A DNA stretch of 64,000 nucleotides, taken from the NCBI RefSeq assembly GCF_014648175.1, contig NZ_BMQP01000019.1, positions 62,001-126,000 of the forward strand, given 5' to 3'. Under the pieces are notes generated by a model, which was not told where the DNA came from, did not search any database, and saw only the letters and a list, made by a program, of their open reading frames with translations. Shown in pieces: positions 17,602-26,193 of the stretch. This DNA comes from Planobispora rosea. Lineage in GTDB: Bacteria; Actinomycetota; Actinomycetes; Streptosporangiales; Streptosporangiaceae. A program made the position numbers and the translations under genes. The first letter of the stretch is position 1; every line of letters begins with the position of its first letter.

Positions 17602-18723
17602 CTATCTGGTCGCGGTGAACTCGACCTCGTACGAGGCGCCGGGCCGGCCCCCGGCGGAGGTGTCGCGCCAGATGTGCGTGGCCCGGCTGACGTACCAGTC
17701 GCCCTCGGCCCATGGGGCGATGCCGTGGATCGTCACCTTCCCCTTGGCGCGCAGCATGACGGTGCCCACCGCCCGGCCGGTGCCGCGCAGCCCGAGCAGC
17801 CGGGTCGGGTCGGGTACGGTCGCCTGCTCGGCGGCGGCCGGGTCCGAGGCCACCGCGACCGCGGTGTCCGTCACGGCGGGCGGGGGCGTGACGGTGCCGG
17901 CGGCGACGGCGGACTCGTACACCGCGCGGGCTGCGGGATCGGCGCGGCCGATCTCGGCCGCCCGGCCGGAGTCGACGGCGAGCGCGGGCGGCCGCGGCGG
18001 CGCGGTCCCCTCCGCCTTCCGGACCTCGCCGGTCATCGGGTCGTGCACGCTGACGCTCGTCCGGCGCGCCGCCCGGGCGGCGACGTTCTCGTAGGTGAAG
18101 GCGATGAGCTTTCCCCGCCCCCGGCAGTACGGCAGGACGCCGAGGGGTTCCGCGGCGGCGATCTTCTTGTCGGAGACGAAGTAGAGCTTGGAGGCGCCCT
18201 CGTTGTACTCGACGAAGAAGCGCGCGCCGTACCGCTGGGCGAGGGTGAGCAGGAACTCGTAGTCGGTCTGGTCGTGCTGGCGCACCGGTCTGTCCTCGGG
18301 GAAGGACGGGTCGGGGTCGCAGGCCACCTGCCCGATCGGGATCTCCGGATGGCGTGCCGCGACCGCGCGCACCACGGAGCCGAGCGTGCCGTGGTAGTCC
18401 TCGTGCGGGCGGCGCTCGCGCTGCATGAGCTGGGACAGGTCGCGGGCGACGACGGTGACGACCTGCGGGCCGCCCTGCGGCGCCTGGGCACGGGTCTCGG
18501 CGACCAGCCCTTCGAAGATCACGGCGTGCTCCCCGTCCCAGCCCAGGTCGATCGTGAGGCGCTGCCCCGGCTGGACCGTGGCGGCCCCGGTCCCGGCCGG
18601 GTCGGAGAGGGTGAGCGTGGCCTGGTCGATCAGCCGGTCGTGGTCCTCGACCCGCACCTCCAGGGCGGAGGCGGACAACTTCCTGTTCCCCTGCCAGGTG
18701 ATGTCGAGGTACGGCGTGCCCAT
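17602..18723 (-). CDS. Hub protein, phage late control gene D / gp27 type
   Basis: Protein of 373 residues, the gpD/gp27-like half of a VgrG (PF05954-like). Visible are ALEVRVEDHDRLIDQATLTLSD, an FEGLVAE strand, VTVVARDLSQLMQRERR and DQTDYEFLLTLAQRYGARFFV, all typical of the gpD fold. The C-terminus adds a loop rich in Ala and Pro before a final beta segment. It forms the trimeric adaptor between the tube and the spike. It begins directly after the LysM gene (one base apart) and ends 51 bases before the spike gene. Confidence 0.9.
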   Translation of the reverse strand: MGTPYLDITWQGNRKLSASALEVRVEDHDRLIDQATLTLSDPAGTGAATVQPGQRLTIDLGWDGEHAVIFEGLVAETRAQAPQGGPQVVTVVARDLSQLMQRERRPHEDYHGTLGSVVRAVAARHPEIPIGQVACDPDPSFPEDRPVRQHDQTDYEFLLTLAQRYGARFFVEYNEGASKLYFVSDKKIAAAEPLGVLPYCRGRGKLIAFTYENVAARAARRTSVSVHDPMTGEVRKAEGTAPPRPPALAVDSGRAAEIGRADPAARAVYESAVAAGTVTPPPAVTDTAVAVASDPAAAEQATVPDPTRLLGLRGTGRAVGTVMLRAKGKVTIHGIAPWAEGDWYVSRATHIWRDTSAGGRPGASYEVEFTATR

Positions 18724-18724
18724 G

Positions 18725-19054
18725 TCAGAACGCCCGGGTCCGCTCGATCCGGCCGGTGGGCGGGCCCGCGGGGATGACCAGCACCGTGCCGGGGACCAGC
18801 TCCGCGGGGAAGACGGCGGGGAACATGGCGGGGTTGGCGTCGGCGAGCTGCCACCACGCCTCGCTGGAGCCCAGGTAGCGGGCGGCCAGCCGGTCGATCG
18901 TGTCCCCGGCGACCACGGTGTGGAGCAGGTCGCCCGGTCCCGCTGCGGGGTCCGGGGCGAACCGTACGGGGACGGCCGGGCGGCGGGATCCGTCCCGGGC
19001 GGGCGCCTCGACCGGGGTCAGGCCGTGGTAGCGGGACGTGACGGGAACGGGCAC
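18725..19054 (-). CDS. LysM domain baseplate protein
   Basis: Protein of 109 residues. Residues 45-100 are a LysM domain: HTVVAGDTIDRLAARYLG, SSEAWWQLADANP, VLVIP. In contractile tails a small LysM protein (gp53-like, part of Afp7) joins the tube end to the baseplate hub rather than acting as a wall hydrolase. The start is GTG 19054 with only a distant AGGGA upstream, so initiation may depend on coupling to the gene before it. It lies between the CIS_tube-family protein and the hub. Confidence 0.85.
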   Translation of the reverse strand: MPVPVTSRYHGLTPVEAPARDGSRRPAVPVRFAPDPAAGPGDLLHTVVAGDTIDRLAARYLGSSEAWWQLADANPAMFPAVFPAELVPGTVLVIPAGPPTGRIERTRAF

Positions 19055-19094
19055 GGCGCTGTCAATCCCTTCAGACTGTTTCAGGTTTCCGGCT

Positions 19095-19796
19095 TCAGAC
19101 GAAATTTCCGACGATGGGGGTGTTGGCCAGGAAGTCGGTGCCGATGCCCTTCCTGCCGTAGCTCCGGGCCACGTCCACGTGACGGGTGACGAATTCCACG
19201 ATCGGCGCGTGCGAGAACGTCTGCTCCTTCAGGGTCGTCGTCACCTCGGCGCGGAGCGGGTCGCCGTTGTCCTTGAACGCCACCATCTTGATCGTCAGGT
19301 CGGTCATGACGCAGGTGGTGGAGAGCCCGGCGTAGTTGAGCGTCAGCTCCGGCGGCCGGGTGAGGCAGGGCACGTTCCCCGAGAAGATCTTGACGGTGTC
19401 GAGCAGGTCGTACGAGGGGTTCACGAACGAGCGCAGCAGCGCGAGGTCCGGGGCGATGCTCCCGCCGTAGTGGTCGTCCCCGTCCAGCGGGCCGGGCACC
19501 GAGGCGTCCAGCTTGAACTCCAGCTCGAACGTGCGCAGCTCGCCCTCGATCGCCTCCAGGGGCTTGGTCGCCACCAGCAGGGAGCCGATCTCCTTGACGT
19601 CCTTGTACAGGCCGGCGGCCGTCGCCAGCAGGCCCCTGGCCGCGGAGGCCTGGTCGAACCCCCACTGCCCGAACGCGTTGGCCTGCTGGTAGCGGTAGCT
19701 CTTCTTCTCCGCGAGGATCTCCGGGTTGAACTGGAAGCGGAAGATCAGCGGGGGGACGTTCAATATGTTGGCCAGGTAGCCCGTCTTGCGTTCCAC
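19095..19796 (-). CDS. CIS_tube-family protein, Afp7-like tube-baseplate connector
   Basis: Protein of 233 residues. It opens with LIFRFQFNPEILAEKKSYRY, the signature of the contractile injection system tube-initiator family (Afp7-like N-terminal domain), then ELEFKLDASVPGP and a C-terminal strand set ending in the DVARSYGRKGIG segment. In Afp7 this domain is fused to LysM; here the LysM part is the separate next gene. It probably sits between the hub and the first tube ring. The start is GTG 19796 behind a strong GGAGGGGTGA site, and it follows the upstream gene by three bases. Confidence 0.82.
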   Translation of the reverse strand: MERKTGYLANILNVPPLIFRFQFNPEILAEKKSYRYQQANAFGQWGFDQASAARGLLATAAGLYKDVKEIGSLLVATKPLEAIEGELRTFELEFKLDASVPGPLDGDDHYGGSIAPDLALLRSFVNPSYDLLDTVKIFSGNVPCLTRPPELTLNYAGLSTTCVMTDLTIKMVAFKDNGDPLRAEVTTTLKEQTFSHAPIVEFVTRHVDVARSYGRKGIGTDFLANTPIVGNFV

Positions 19797-19799
19797 GGC

Positions 19800-21638
19800 T
19801 CACCCCTCCTTCAGTGCGAGAGCGCCGCGATCGCGGAGGTCTCGCCGCCAGTCCTGGTACGCCTCCGGGTCGAAGGCGGCTCCGGCGGGCCCGGCCGGGC
19901 CCGGCCGCTCCGGGGCCGCGGCGGGGGCGAGGTCGACGACCAGTTCGCCGATCTCCACCACGACCTCGGCGCCCGCGGGCGTCACCGCCGTACCGGTGAC
20001 GACGCGGCCGGGGATCGTGCGCGCGCCGGCCGCCGGGTCCGCGGCGCTCACCGGCGTCCGCTCGAAGTGTGCCGTGATCTTCTCCAGCAGCCCGGCCAGG
20101 CCGCCGCCGCGCAGCCACCCCTCGTACGCCGCGGCGATCACCTCCAGCCCGGTCTCCGGGCGTCTGCGGGCCACCTCCTCGGCCGCCCGCAACGAGTCGG
20201 CCAGCGAGACGGCGTGCTTCCTCGCCTCACCGAGCCGGTCGGCCAGCCTCCTGCCGAGGTCCGTGTCGAGGTTGTCGGCCGTCTCCCGGGCGGCGGCGGC
20301 CAGTCCGCTCACCCCGCGGGAGACGGCGCCCAGCGCGATCCCGGTCTCCCTGCGCAGGGTTGCGCCCAGCTCGCCCACCTGGTCGACCAGCTCGCGGCGC
20401 GCGTCCTCCGGCAGGAGCTTCTCGGCCAGGTCGGGGAAGGCCGCGATCGCCGCCGGAGGGCTCGCCCCCGCCGCGGGCGCGCCCGGCGGCATGAGGGTTC
20501 CGGCCCTCGTCAGGGCCTCGGTCTCCCGCCTGTCGAGCTCGACCCCCTTGATCCTGGCGATCGCGGGCAGGACCAGCGGGAGGACCTGGGCGAGGTGCAC
20601 GATCAGCCGGAAGACCCGCAGGTTCCCGATGAAGATCAGCAGAGCGCCGACGCCGTCGCGCAGGAAGAGCATGAGGGCGTCCACCGTGTTCTTGACCCCG
20701 GTGGAGGCGATGCGGACCGCGGTGAGGGCGGTCTCCAGGGCGGTACGGATCACGGCCAGCACCGAGGCGAGCACGGTGTCCACCGCGGCGGCCACGATGC
20801 CCACCACCGTGACGGCGAGCCTGGCCGCCAGCGAGACGGTGTCGAGCACCGTGGCGATCACCGCGGCGCGCAGCAGCAGCACGTTGCGCAGGCCGAACCG
20901 GAGCAGGTCCACGATGACGAGCTTGATGTCGTCCAGCCGGATCAGCAGCGAGGCGAGCGCCCCGGTGAGGATCGGGACGAGCAGGATCAGCCCGTCGACC
21001 ATGCGGGTGAGCGCCTGGACCATCCGCAGGTACAGCTCCGCCGGGCCGCCGGGCACCGGGGCGGGCGGGTTGTCGTCCTCGGTTCCGCCCCCGCCCCCGC
21101 TCCCGCCTCCGGCCCGGGGCCGGGCGGTCAGGTCCACCACGGCCCGCAGTTCCCGCAGGACCTTCAGCAGCGCGTCGAGCTGCTCCAGCACGCCGGGCCC
21201 GGGATTGTTCTTCTCGGGACTCCTCGGGGCGCCGCGCACCCCCAGCCGGTTCACGATCCGCTCGACCGTGCCGGCGATCTGCGCCGTCTTGAACAGCAGG
21301 TAGGGCAGGGTCACCCCGCCGATCACCCCGCCGGCGAAACCTCCGGCCAGGCCGCCGGCGAAGCGGCCCGCGCCGCCGATCAGCCCGGCCAGCGGGTTCC
21401 CCGGCCCTCCCCCGCCGGAGGCGAGTTCGTGCAGGTTGACCACGTAGACCTTGAGCGCCCCGTCGAGCATGGGCGGCGCGCCGAACACGGCCACCGCTCC
21501 GGTGCCGGTCGCGGCCGGGGCGGTGAGGGCGAGCCCGGCATAGCGGGCCGTGGAGCGTTCCACGTTCTCCAGCGCCATCCGGGTGTATCTCATCTGGGTG
21601 AGCAGGAGGCCGAGCTGGGTGATCACCTCATCGTCCAC
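19800..21638 (-). CDS. Large hydrophobic helical protein, tape-measure slot, third of three
   Basis: Protein of 612 residues with no family that I can name. Residues 80-125 form a glycine-zipper-like stretch (GGLAGGFAGGVIGG). A Gly-rich acidic linker follows near 185-205. Residues 215-370 are a long set of hydrophobic helices (MVDGLILLVPILTGALASLL, VVGIVAAAVDTVLASVL). The C-terminal 200 residues are charged, helical and coiled-coil-like. Hydrophobic centres between helical ends are typical of phage tape-measure proteins, which fill the tube and may insert into the target membrane. It starts at GTG 21638 and overlaps the upstream gene by 11 bases. A membrane anchor or cargo is an alternative reading. 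Confidence 0.55.
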   Translation of the reverse strand: MDDEVITQLGLLLTQMRYTRMALENVERSTARYAGLALTAPAATGTGAVAVFGAPPMLDGALKVYVVNLHELASGGGGPGNPLAGLIGGAGRFAGGLAGGFAGGVIGGVTLPYLLFKTAQIAGTVERIVNRLGVRGAPRSPEKNNPGPGVLEQLDALLKVLRELRAVVDLTARPRAGGGSGGGGGTEDDNPPAPVPGGPAELYLRMVQALTRMVDGLILLVPILTGALASLLIRLDDIKLVIVDLLRFGLRNVLLLRAAVIATVLDTVSLAARLAVTVVGIVAAAVDTVLASVLAVIRTALETALTAVRIASTGVKNTVDALMLFLRDGVGALLIFIGNLRVFRLIVHLAQVLPLVLPAIARIKGVELDRRETEALTRAGTLMPPGAPAAGASPPAAIAAFPDLAEKLLPEDARRELVDQVGELGATLRRETGIALGAVSRGVSGLAAAARETADNLDTDLGRRLADRLGEARKHAVSLADSLRAAEEVARRRPETGLEVIAAAYEGWLRGGGLAGLLEKITAHFERTPVSAADPAAGARTIPGRVVTGTAVTPAGAEVVVEIGELVVDLAPAAAPERPGPAGPAGAAFDPEAYQDWRRDLRDRGALALKEG

Positions 21639-23589
21639 CGCGGTCCCCCTTCGGGGGGTGACCGCCCAGCCTCCGGAACTCCCGCAGCCCCGACAGGTAC
21701 GCCGCCGCGACGTTCTCCCGGAACCGCGCCGACACCTCCGCGGCCAGGGCCTCGTCCGGGACGCGCCCGGCCGCGCGGACGGTCAGGCGCGGCAGCCGTA
21801 CGGCGCCCAGCCGCCCGTGCCTGGCCAGGATGTGCGGCGAGGTGGGGTGCGCCACCGGGGCCCCGCCTCTGCGCACCTCACGGCCCGGCCCCCAGAACCG
21901 CCGCATCTCCCCGATGTAGACGTCGACGGCCGCACCGGCCAGGGCGAACCCGCCGGAGACCTGCCAGCGTTCGAAGGGCGTCAGCGCGCGGGACCGGGCG
22001 GACGCCTCCGCGGCCCGGTCGGCCTCCGCCCCGAAGACCTGCTCGGCGAAGCCCGCGGCGCGCTCCGCCGCCCGGCGCAGCGCGGCCGGATCACCGGCGA
22101 GCTCCACCGGAGCGGAGGCCGTACGGCCCAGCTCGGAGACCAGCGCGGAACCGGCGGTGAGGACGCCGCGCACCCCGGCGCGCGCCTCCGTCCCGAGCCG
22201 GTCGACCGCGGCGAGCAGGTCTTCGCGCCGCCCGCCGCCGAAGAACGCCGTGTAGACGTCGGGGAACCCGGCCGGTGGACCGGCCGGCAGGACGTCGGGA
22301 GGCAGGGTGAAACGGGTCGGGGTCAGCACGATGCCGAGCAGCTCGGCGAGCGCTCCGACCTTGGCCGCCCGGTCCGTCGCCCGCACCAGCCAGAGCACCC
22401 CCCGCACCGCGAGGAGGAAACCGACCACCCTGTCCCGGACGCCCGTGGCCGCCTGCCCGGTCACGATGCCGATCAGCTCGTCCACGGTCAGGCTCGGCGG
22501 ATCGGGCACCCGCCCGCCGAGCCCCGGGACGGCGCGCAGACCCTCCGTCATCGGGCCGAAGACCGCCTTACCGAGGTCGAACCCCATCACGGCGTCGACG
22601 GTCGCCCGGACGGCCTCCACCAGCTCGGTGACCCAGCGGCCCCACTGCGTCAGGGACCCGGCGAACGCGGTGACGCCGTCCAGCAGCCGTCCCAGCCACC
22701 AGGGCAGGGCGAACCTCAGGATCAGCACGTCGAGGCCGGCCACGGCCCGGGCCGCGTGGAGCCACTGCTGGGCGAGGGTGAGCAGGCCCGCACCCGCGAT
22801 GAAACCCTCCAGGACCGCCACGCGCAGTCCCGTGACGGCTCTCTCCACCTCGCCGAGCCGGAGGAGGACCAGCCGCCTGCCGTACGCGGCGGCCTCGCGC
22901 GCCGCCGCGTCGAGGACCCGGTCCGCGACGGGCAGCAGGAGCAGCAGGTCGAAGACGGACATCGCCGCCGACTCCAGCGTGACCGCCAGGGCGTCCGGGC
23001 CTCCGGGCGGCGCGGACGACGCGGACGGCGCGGACGACGCGGGCGGCCCGGGTGCTTCGGGCGCCCCGGGCACGGAGGCGGGCCGGCTCCGGAACTCCAG
23101 CAACGCGCCGAGCTGGAGCTTGAGCCCGCGCAAGCGTTCCCGGTCCTCCAGCAGCACCGCGAAGGCCAGATTGGCCAGCCCGAAGACGTCCGCCAGGCGC
23201 CGGTCGCCGAACACGGCGGGCGAGGCGTCCGCGAACCGGTCGAGGGAGTCGGCCACCGGCGCCACGACCTCCAGCAGGAGGGCGACCGCGCCGGGGATGA
23301 CCCGCTCCTGGGCGACCATCGCCGGGATCTGGGCGAGCGGGTCCGCGGACGGCGGTCCGGGGAGAGGCCCGGTCGCGTCCAGGGGACCTCCTGCGAGATG
23401 GACGGCGACCGCTCCCGCCTCGTAGCGCAGGACCGGATAGGCGCGGGTGGCCGTCCCGGCCCGTTCGCTCAGCACGGCGAGCCGCCTGACCGTCTCGGCC
23501 AGCCGGAGCAGGACCGGGATCATCGCCCGGGTCTGCGCGGTCAGCAGCGGGTCGTACCGGGTGGCGACGGCGGCGAAGTCGATCGGCAC
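21628..23589 (-). CDS. Large hydrophobic helical protein, tape-measure slot, second of three
   Basis: Protein of 653 residues of unknown family. It opens with a helical segment (RYDPLLTAQTRAMIPVLLRL), has a low-complexity Ala/Pro/Ser linker near residues 175-200 (ASSAPSASSAPPGG), then hydrophobic helices (SVFDLLLLLPVADRVL, ILRFALPWWLGRLLDG) and an Arg-rich C-terminus ending GDRGGR. It begins with GTG 23589 four bases after the previous gene. Similar size, composition and helix pattern to its two neighbours suggest a shared function, probably lining or filling the tube lumen. I see no catalytic motif. Confidence 0.55.
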   Translation of the reverse strand: MPIDFAAVATRYDPLLTAQTRAMIPVLLRLAETVRRLAVLSERAGTATRAYPVLRYEAGAVAVHLAGGPLDATGPLPGPPSADPLAQIPAMVAQERVIPGAVALLLEVVAPVADSLDRFADASPAVFGDRRLADVFGLANLAFAVLLEDRERLRGLKLQLGALLEFRSRPASVPGAPEAPGPPASSAPSASSAPPGGPDALAVTLESAAMSVFDLLLLLPVADRVLDAAAREAAAYGRRLVLLRLGEVERAVTGLRVAVLEGFIAGAGLLTLAQQWLHAARAVAGLDVLILRFALPWWLGRLLDGVTAFAGSLTQWGRWVTELVEAVRATVDAVMGFDLGKAVFGPMTEGLRAVPGLGGRVPDPPSLTVDELIGIVTGQAATGVRDRVVGFLLAVRGVLWLVRATDRAAKVGALAELLGIVLTPTRFTLPPDVLPAGPPAGFPDVYTAFFGGGRREDLLAAVDRLGTEARAGVRGVLTAGSALVSELGRTASAPVELAGDPAALRRAAERAAGFAEQVFGAEADRAAEASARSRALTPFERWQVSGGFALAGAAVDVYIGEMRRFWGPGREVRRGGAPVAHPTSPHILARHGRLGAVRLPRLTVRAAGRVPDEALAAEVSARFRENVAAAYLSGLREFRRLGGHPPKGDRGGR

Positions 23590-23592
23590 GGC

Positions 23593-25269
23593 TCAGCCCC
23601 CCGGCACCGGGTAGGGGGCGGCCGACAGCTCCCGGCGGAGCAGCGGGACCCATCCGCCGAGGGCCTCACGGTCCGTCCCGCGCAGGCGCAGCGTGCCGAT
23701 CCTCGGCCGCAGCCGGACCGGCTCCGGCGGTGTCCTGACGGGGAGGGCGGGCCGGATCCTCCGGTCCAGCTCGGAGAGCACCCCCTCCAGGCGGCGCACG
23801 TACCCGGCCGCCGCCGGGGAGACGATCCGCTCGGCGAGACTGAGGTAGACCGCCGTCTCCAGCAGGCGCTCCCGCGACGGCTCCGGACCGGTGCCCGTGC
23901 CCTTGCCCGCGGCGTCGCGTTCCAGGGCGCCCCATTCGAGCAGGCTCGGCACCCGCCCGGCCCGGCGGACCGCGGCGGCCCGCCCGGTGCCGAGGACCTC
24001 CGGCATGGCGATGCGCCCGGCCGTCCGGTCGATCGCGGACAGCGGCACCAGCTGCGGGAACGGCGGGAGTCCCGGCGGGAGTCCCGGCGGGACGGGCGCG
24101 TGGGCGGGGGGCGGATGCACGAGTTTGAAGGCCGTCCACGCGGCCGCGAGCAGACCGGCCCACGGTGAGGGCCCGGCCGGGCCGGACGGCGGCGACGCGA
24201 ACGCGCGCGGCAGGAAGCTGAGCGCCGCGCCGAGGGCGGCGGCGAAGGAGCGCAGCCACCGCACCGTGGGGTGCTCCACGGTGAGCTCCTCGACCCGTGG
24301 CTCCGCCTGCTTCCACCAGCCGGTGACCAGTTCCGTGCCGCGCTCGGACAGCGAGCCGAGGCCGAGTGTCCCGGCCGCCCGCGACAGCCGCCCGCCCAGG
24401 CCGGCCAGGAGCCGGGAGAACCCCCGCAGCACCCGGCGGGCGAGACCGGTGGCCAAGCCGGTGAGGTCGTTCAGGTAGGTCAGGGCCGACAGCGCGGCAT
24501 CGGTGATGGCCCCGCCCAGGGCGCCGGCGATCCCGGCGACGGCGACGGCGCCCGCGCGCTGGAGCGCGGCCAGCGGCAGGATCCGGGCGACCAGCACCGC
24601 CAGCAACCCGAACACCTGCGCCGCCAGCGTCACCACCCGGTCGGCCAGCTCCAGCCCGGCCTTGAGCAGCGGGTGCCGGACCCGCTCGCGAGGCCCGCTC
24701 ACCTGCTCCCACAGGCGCCGGAGCGCACCGTACAGCAGGGGGATCTCCCCGAGCAGCAGGTGCACGGGCCTGGCGGAGCCGAGCAGCGGCACCGGCAGGA
24801 ACAGGAGCGCGAGCAGCCCGCCGCCGCCGATCACCCCGAGCGACAGCGTCACGGGCAGGCCCAGGGTGATCCACGTCAGGCCGCTCGCGAGCTGCGCCCA
24901 CCACTCCGGGATGAGCCGGTTGACCAGCAGGGCGAGGGCGAGCCCGGTCGTCGGGGCGGCGAGGAGGCCGGTCAGCGTCCCGGTCAGGCCCGCCAGGGGT
25001 TCGTACAGGTTCGGTCCCCCGCCGGCCTCCCGGCCCCCGGCGGTCCGGAGCGCCGCCCCCAGCTCTGCCCGGTTCACCGGTACGGCCCGCAGCGCCGCCC
25101 CCTCGACCGGCAGGCCCACGCCGAACCAGCGGACCAGCCACTCGCTGCGCCGGCGGTGCCAGACGAGGGCGAGCGTGTCGAAGGCGCGCGCCCAGGCGGG
25201 CAGGGCCCGCACGCCGCGGACGACCACGCCCAGACGGGCCTGCAGGAGCAGCGCCAGCGGCATGCGCAT
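23593..25269 (-). CDS. Large hydrophobic helical protein, tape-measure slot, first of three
   Basis: Protein of 558 residues from the preferred ATG at 25269, one base after the upstream stop (TGAGATG) and behind GAGGTGAG; ATG 25263 is equally possible. Hydrophobic helices lie near residues 95-180 (GLALALLVNRLIPEWWAQLA, ITLGLPVTLSLGVIGGGGLL) and 220-270 (VFGLLAVLVARILPLAAL). A Pro-rich linker (PPGLPPGLPPFPQL) follows at about 395. The C-terminus is Arg-rich. It stands directly downstream of the frameshifting chaperone, exactly where phages place the tape measure. No named family was recognised. Confidence 0.55.
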   Translation of the reverse strand: MRMPLALLLQARLGVVVRGVRALPAWARAFDTLALVWHRRRSEWLVRWFGVGLPVEGAALRAVPVNRAELGAALRTAGGREAGGGPNLYEPLAGLTGTLTGLLAAPTTGLALALLVNRLIPEWWAQLASGLTWITLGLPVTLSLGVIGGGGLLALLFLPVPLLGSARPVHLLLGEIPLLYGALRRLWEQVSGPRERVRHPLLKAGLELADRVVTLAAQVFGLLAVLVARILPLAALQRAGAVAVAGIAGALGGAITDAALSALTYLNDLTGLATGLARRVLRGFSRLLAGLGGRLSRAAGTLGLGSLSERGTELVTGWWKQAEPRVEELTVEHPTVRWLRSFAAALGAALSFLPRAFASPPSGPAGPSPWAGLLAAAWTAFKLVHPPPAHAPVPPGLPPGLPPFPQLVPLSAIDRTAGRIAMPEVLGTGRAAAVRRAGRVPSLLEWGALERDAAGKGTGTGPEPSRERLLETAVYLSLAERIVSPAAAGYVRRLEGVLSELDRRIRPALPVRTPPEPVRLRPRIGTLRLRGTDREALGGWVPLLRRELSAAPYPVPGG

Positions 25270-25270
25270 C

Positions 25271-25450
25271 TCACCTCGTCTCTTCCATCCGGCTGTTCTC
25301 ACGCTCGATCTGCTCGATCAGAAGGTTCACGTAGACCCGCCGCTCCGCGACGTCCAGGTCCATCAGCTCGCCCCACGACCAGTGCAGGTGGTAGGCGAGG
25401 AAGAAGATCTCCCGGCGGAGCCCGTCGAGGTCTACGCCGTCGCTAAAAAA
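25271..25450 (-). CDS. -1 frame extension of the chaperone gene, DUF6760-like
   Basis: A 58-residue open segment with no start codon of its own before an internal ATG that would lose half of it. It reads LRREIFFLAYHLHWSWGELM and ERRVYVNLLIEQIE, matching the small DUF6760-type proteins of contractile injection loci and, loosely, the T part of phage G-T tail chaperones. It continues the upstream gene in the -1 frame from the U_UUU_UUA site, giving a 307-residue fusion. A GTG inside the upstream gene (MHGLRQDV) could be an independent start but has only a weak GAG upstream. A homopolymer sequencing error would make a plain single gene; that also implies fusion. Confidence 0.7.
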   Translation of the reverse strand, partial: FFSDGVDLDGLRREIFFLAYHLHWSWGELMDLDVAERRVYVNLLIEQIERENSRMEETR

Positions 25451-26193
25451 TTGGACAGGTCGATCGTGGCGGAGAACGTCTTGCCGCAGGCCGTGCACTC
25501 GATCTCGCGGACCAGGTCGACCCCGGGGGCGGCCTGCGCCATCGCGCGGTCGATCAGGCGCCGGTCGGTCATGGTCAGATCCGCGAGGATGCGCGATCCG
25601 AGCGCCTCCAGCCGGTGCCGCGGCACGTCTCCCAGGCTCTTGATGCACCTGGCCAGCAGCGCGTTCTTGCCGAGCGAGGGGTTCTCCCGCAGTTGCGGGG
25701 CGACCGCCTCCTCGTCGGCCCCGGTGGGCAGCCGCAGCGTCAGCGCCGTGTGCAGCTGTCCCTCCTTGTCCACGTAGCCGTCCTCCAGCTCCACCGTGAC
25801 CTCGGGCGCGCCCTCGGGGGCGGAGCGGACCGGCAGCTCGTCCAGGTCCTCGGTGCGGGTGACCGCCTGGCCGCAGCCGGGGCAGGTGTATCCGGCCTCC
25901 AGCGCCGGGCCGAAGGTGATGGAGCGGAGCTTGAGCAGCAGGAAGTTGCGGTCCACCGAGGTCATCCCGGTGAACGGCCCGCGCCCGTCGCGCTCCAGGT
26001 CCCCGAGCCGGAGCACGCAGCTGTGCAGCAGTTCGGTGACCAGCTTGCCGCCGTTGCGCTGGTACCTGCGGTCGGCGAGGATCGCCTCCTCCCGGCCGGT
26101 CATCTTGCGCAGCACCACCTCGCGGTGGACCGTCCCCTCCCCGTCGACGTAGCCGACCGGCAGGGTCAGTTCGAACTCGCGTCTAGTCGACAC
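25432..26193 (-). CDS. T4 gp26-like tail assembly chaperone with split zinc ribbon
   Basis: Protein of 253 residues in the zero frame. Residues 1-90 are the conserved part (FELTLPVGYVDGEGTVH, LRKMTGREEAIL, FLLLKLRSITFG). Two CxxC pairs, CPGC at 104-107 and CTAC at 233-236, form a zinc ribbon interrupted by about 125 residues; the insert has a second GYVDKEGQLH unit echoing the first. Such proteins stand between tube and tape measure in injection loci and are thought to help assembly. GTG 26193 overlaps the tube stop by 11 bases. The frame closes four codons after the slippery TTT TTA. Confidence 0.78.
   Translation of the reverse strand: MSTRREFELTLPVGYVDGEGTVHREVVLRKMTGREEAILADRRYQRNGGKLVTELLHSCVLRLGDLERDGRGPFTGMTSVDRNFLLLKLRSITFGPALEAGYTCPGCGQAVTRTEDLDELPVRSAPEGAPEVTVELEDGYVDKEGQLHTALTLRLPTGADEEAVAPQLRENPSLGKNALLARCIKSLGDVPRHRLEALGSRILADLTMTDRRLIDRAMAQAAPGVDLVREIECTACGKTFSATIDLSNFLATA
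25444..25450 (-). promoter_or_regulatory. Probable -1 ribosomal frameshift site U_UUU_UUA
   Basis: On the minus strand the heptamer TTTTTTA sits with TTT and TTA as zero-frame codons of the chaperone gene, the exact X_XXY_YYZ arrangement needed for tandem -1 slippage. The zero frame stops at 25432; the -1 frame continues to 25271. A possible 5-bp CGGCG/CGCCG stem begins four bases downstream. A six-T run is very rare in DNA of this composition. Confidence 0.72.
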
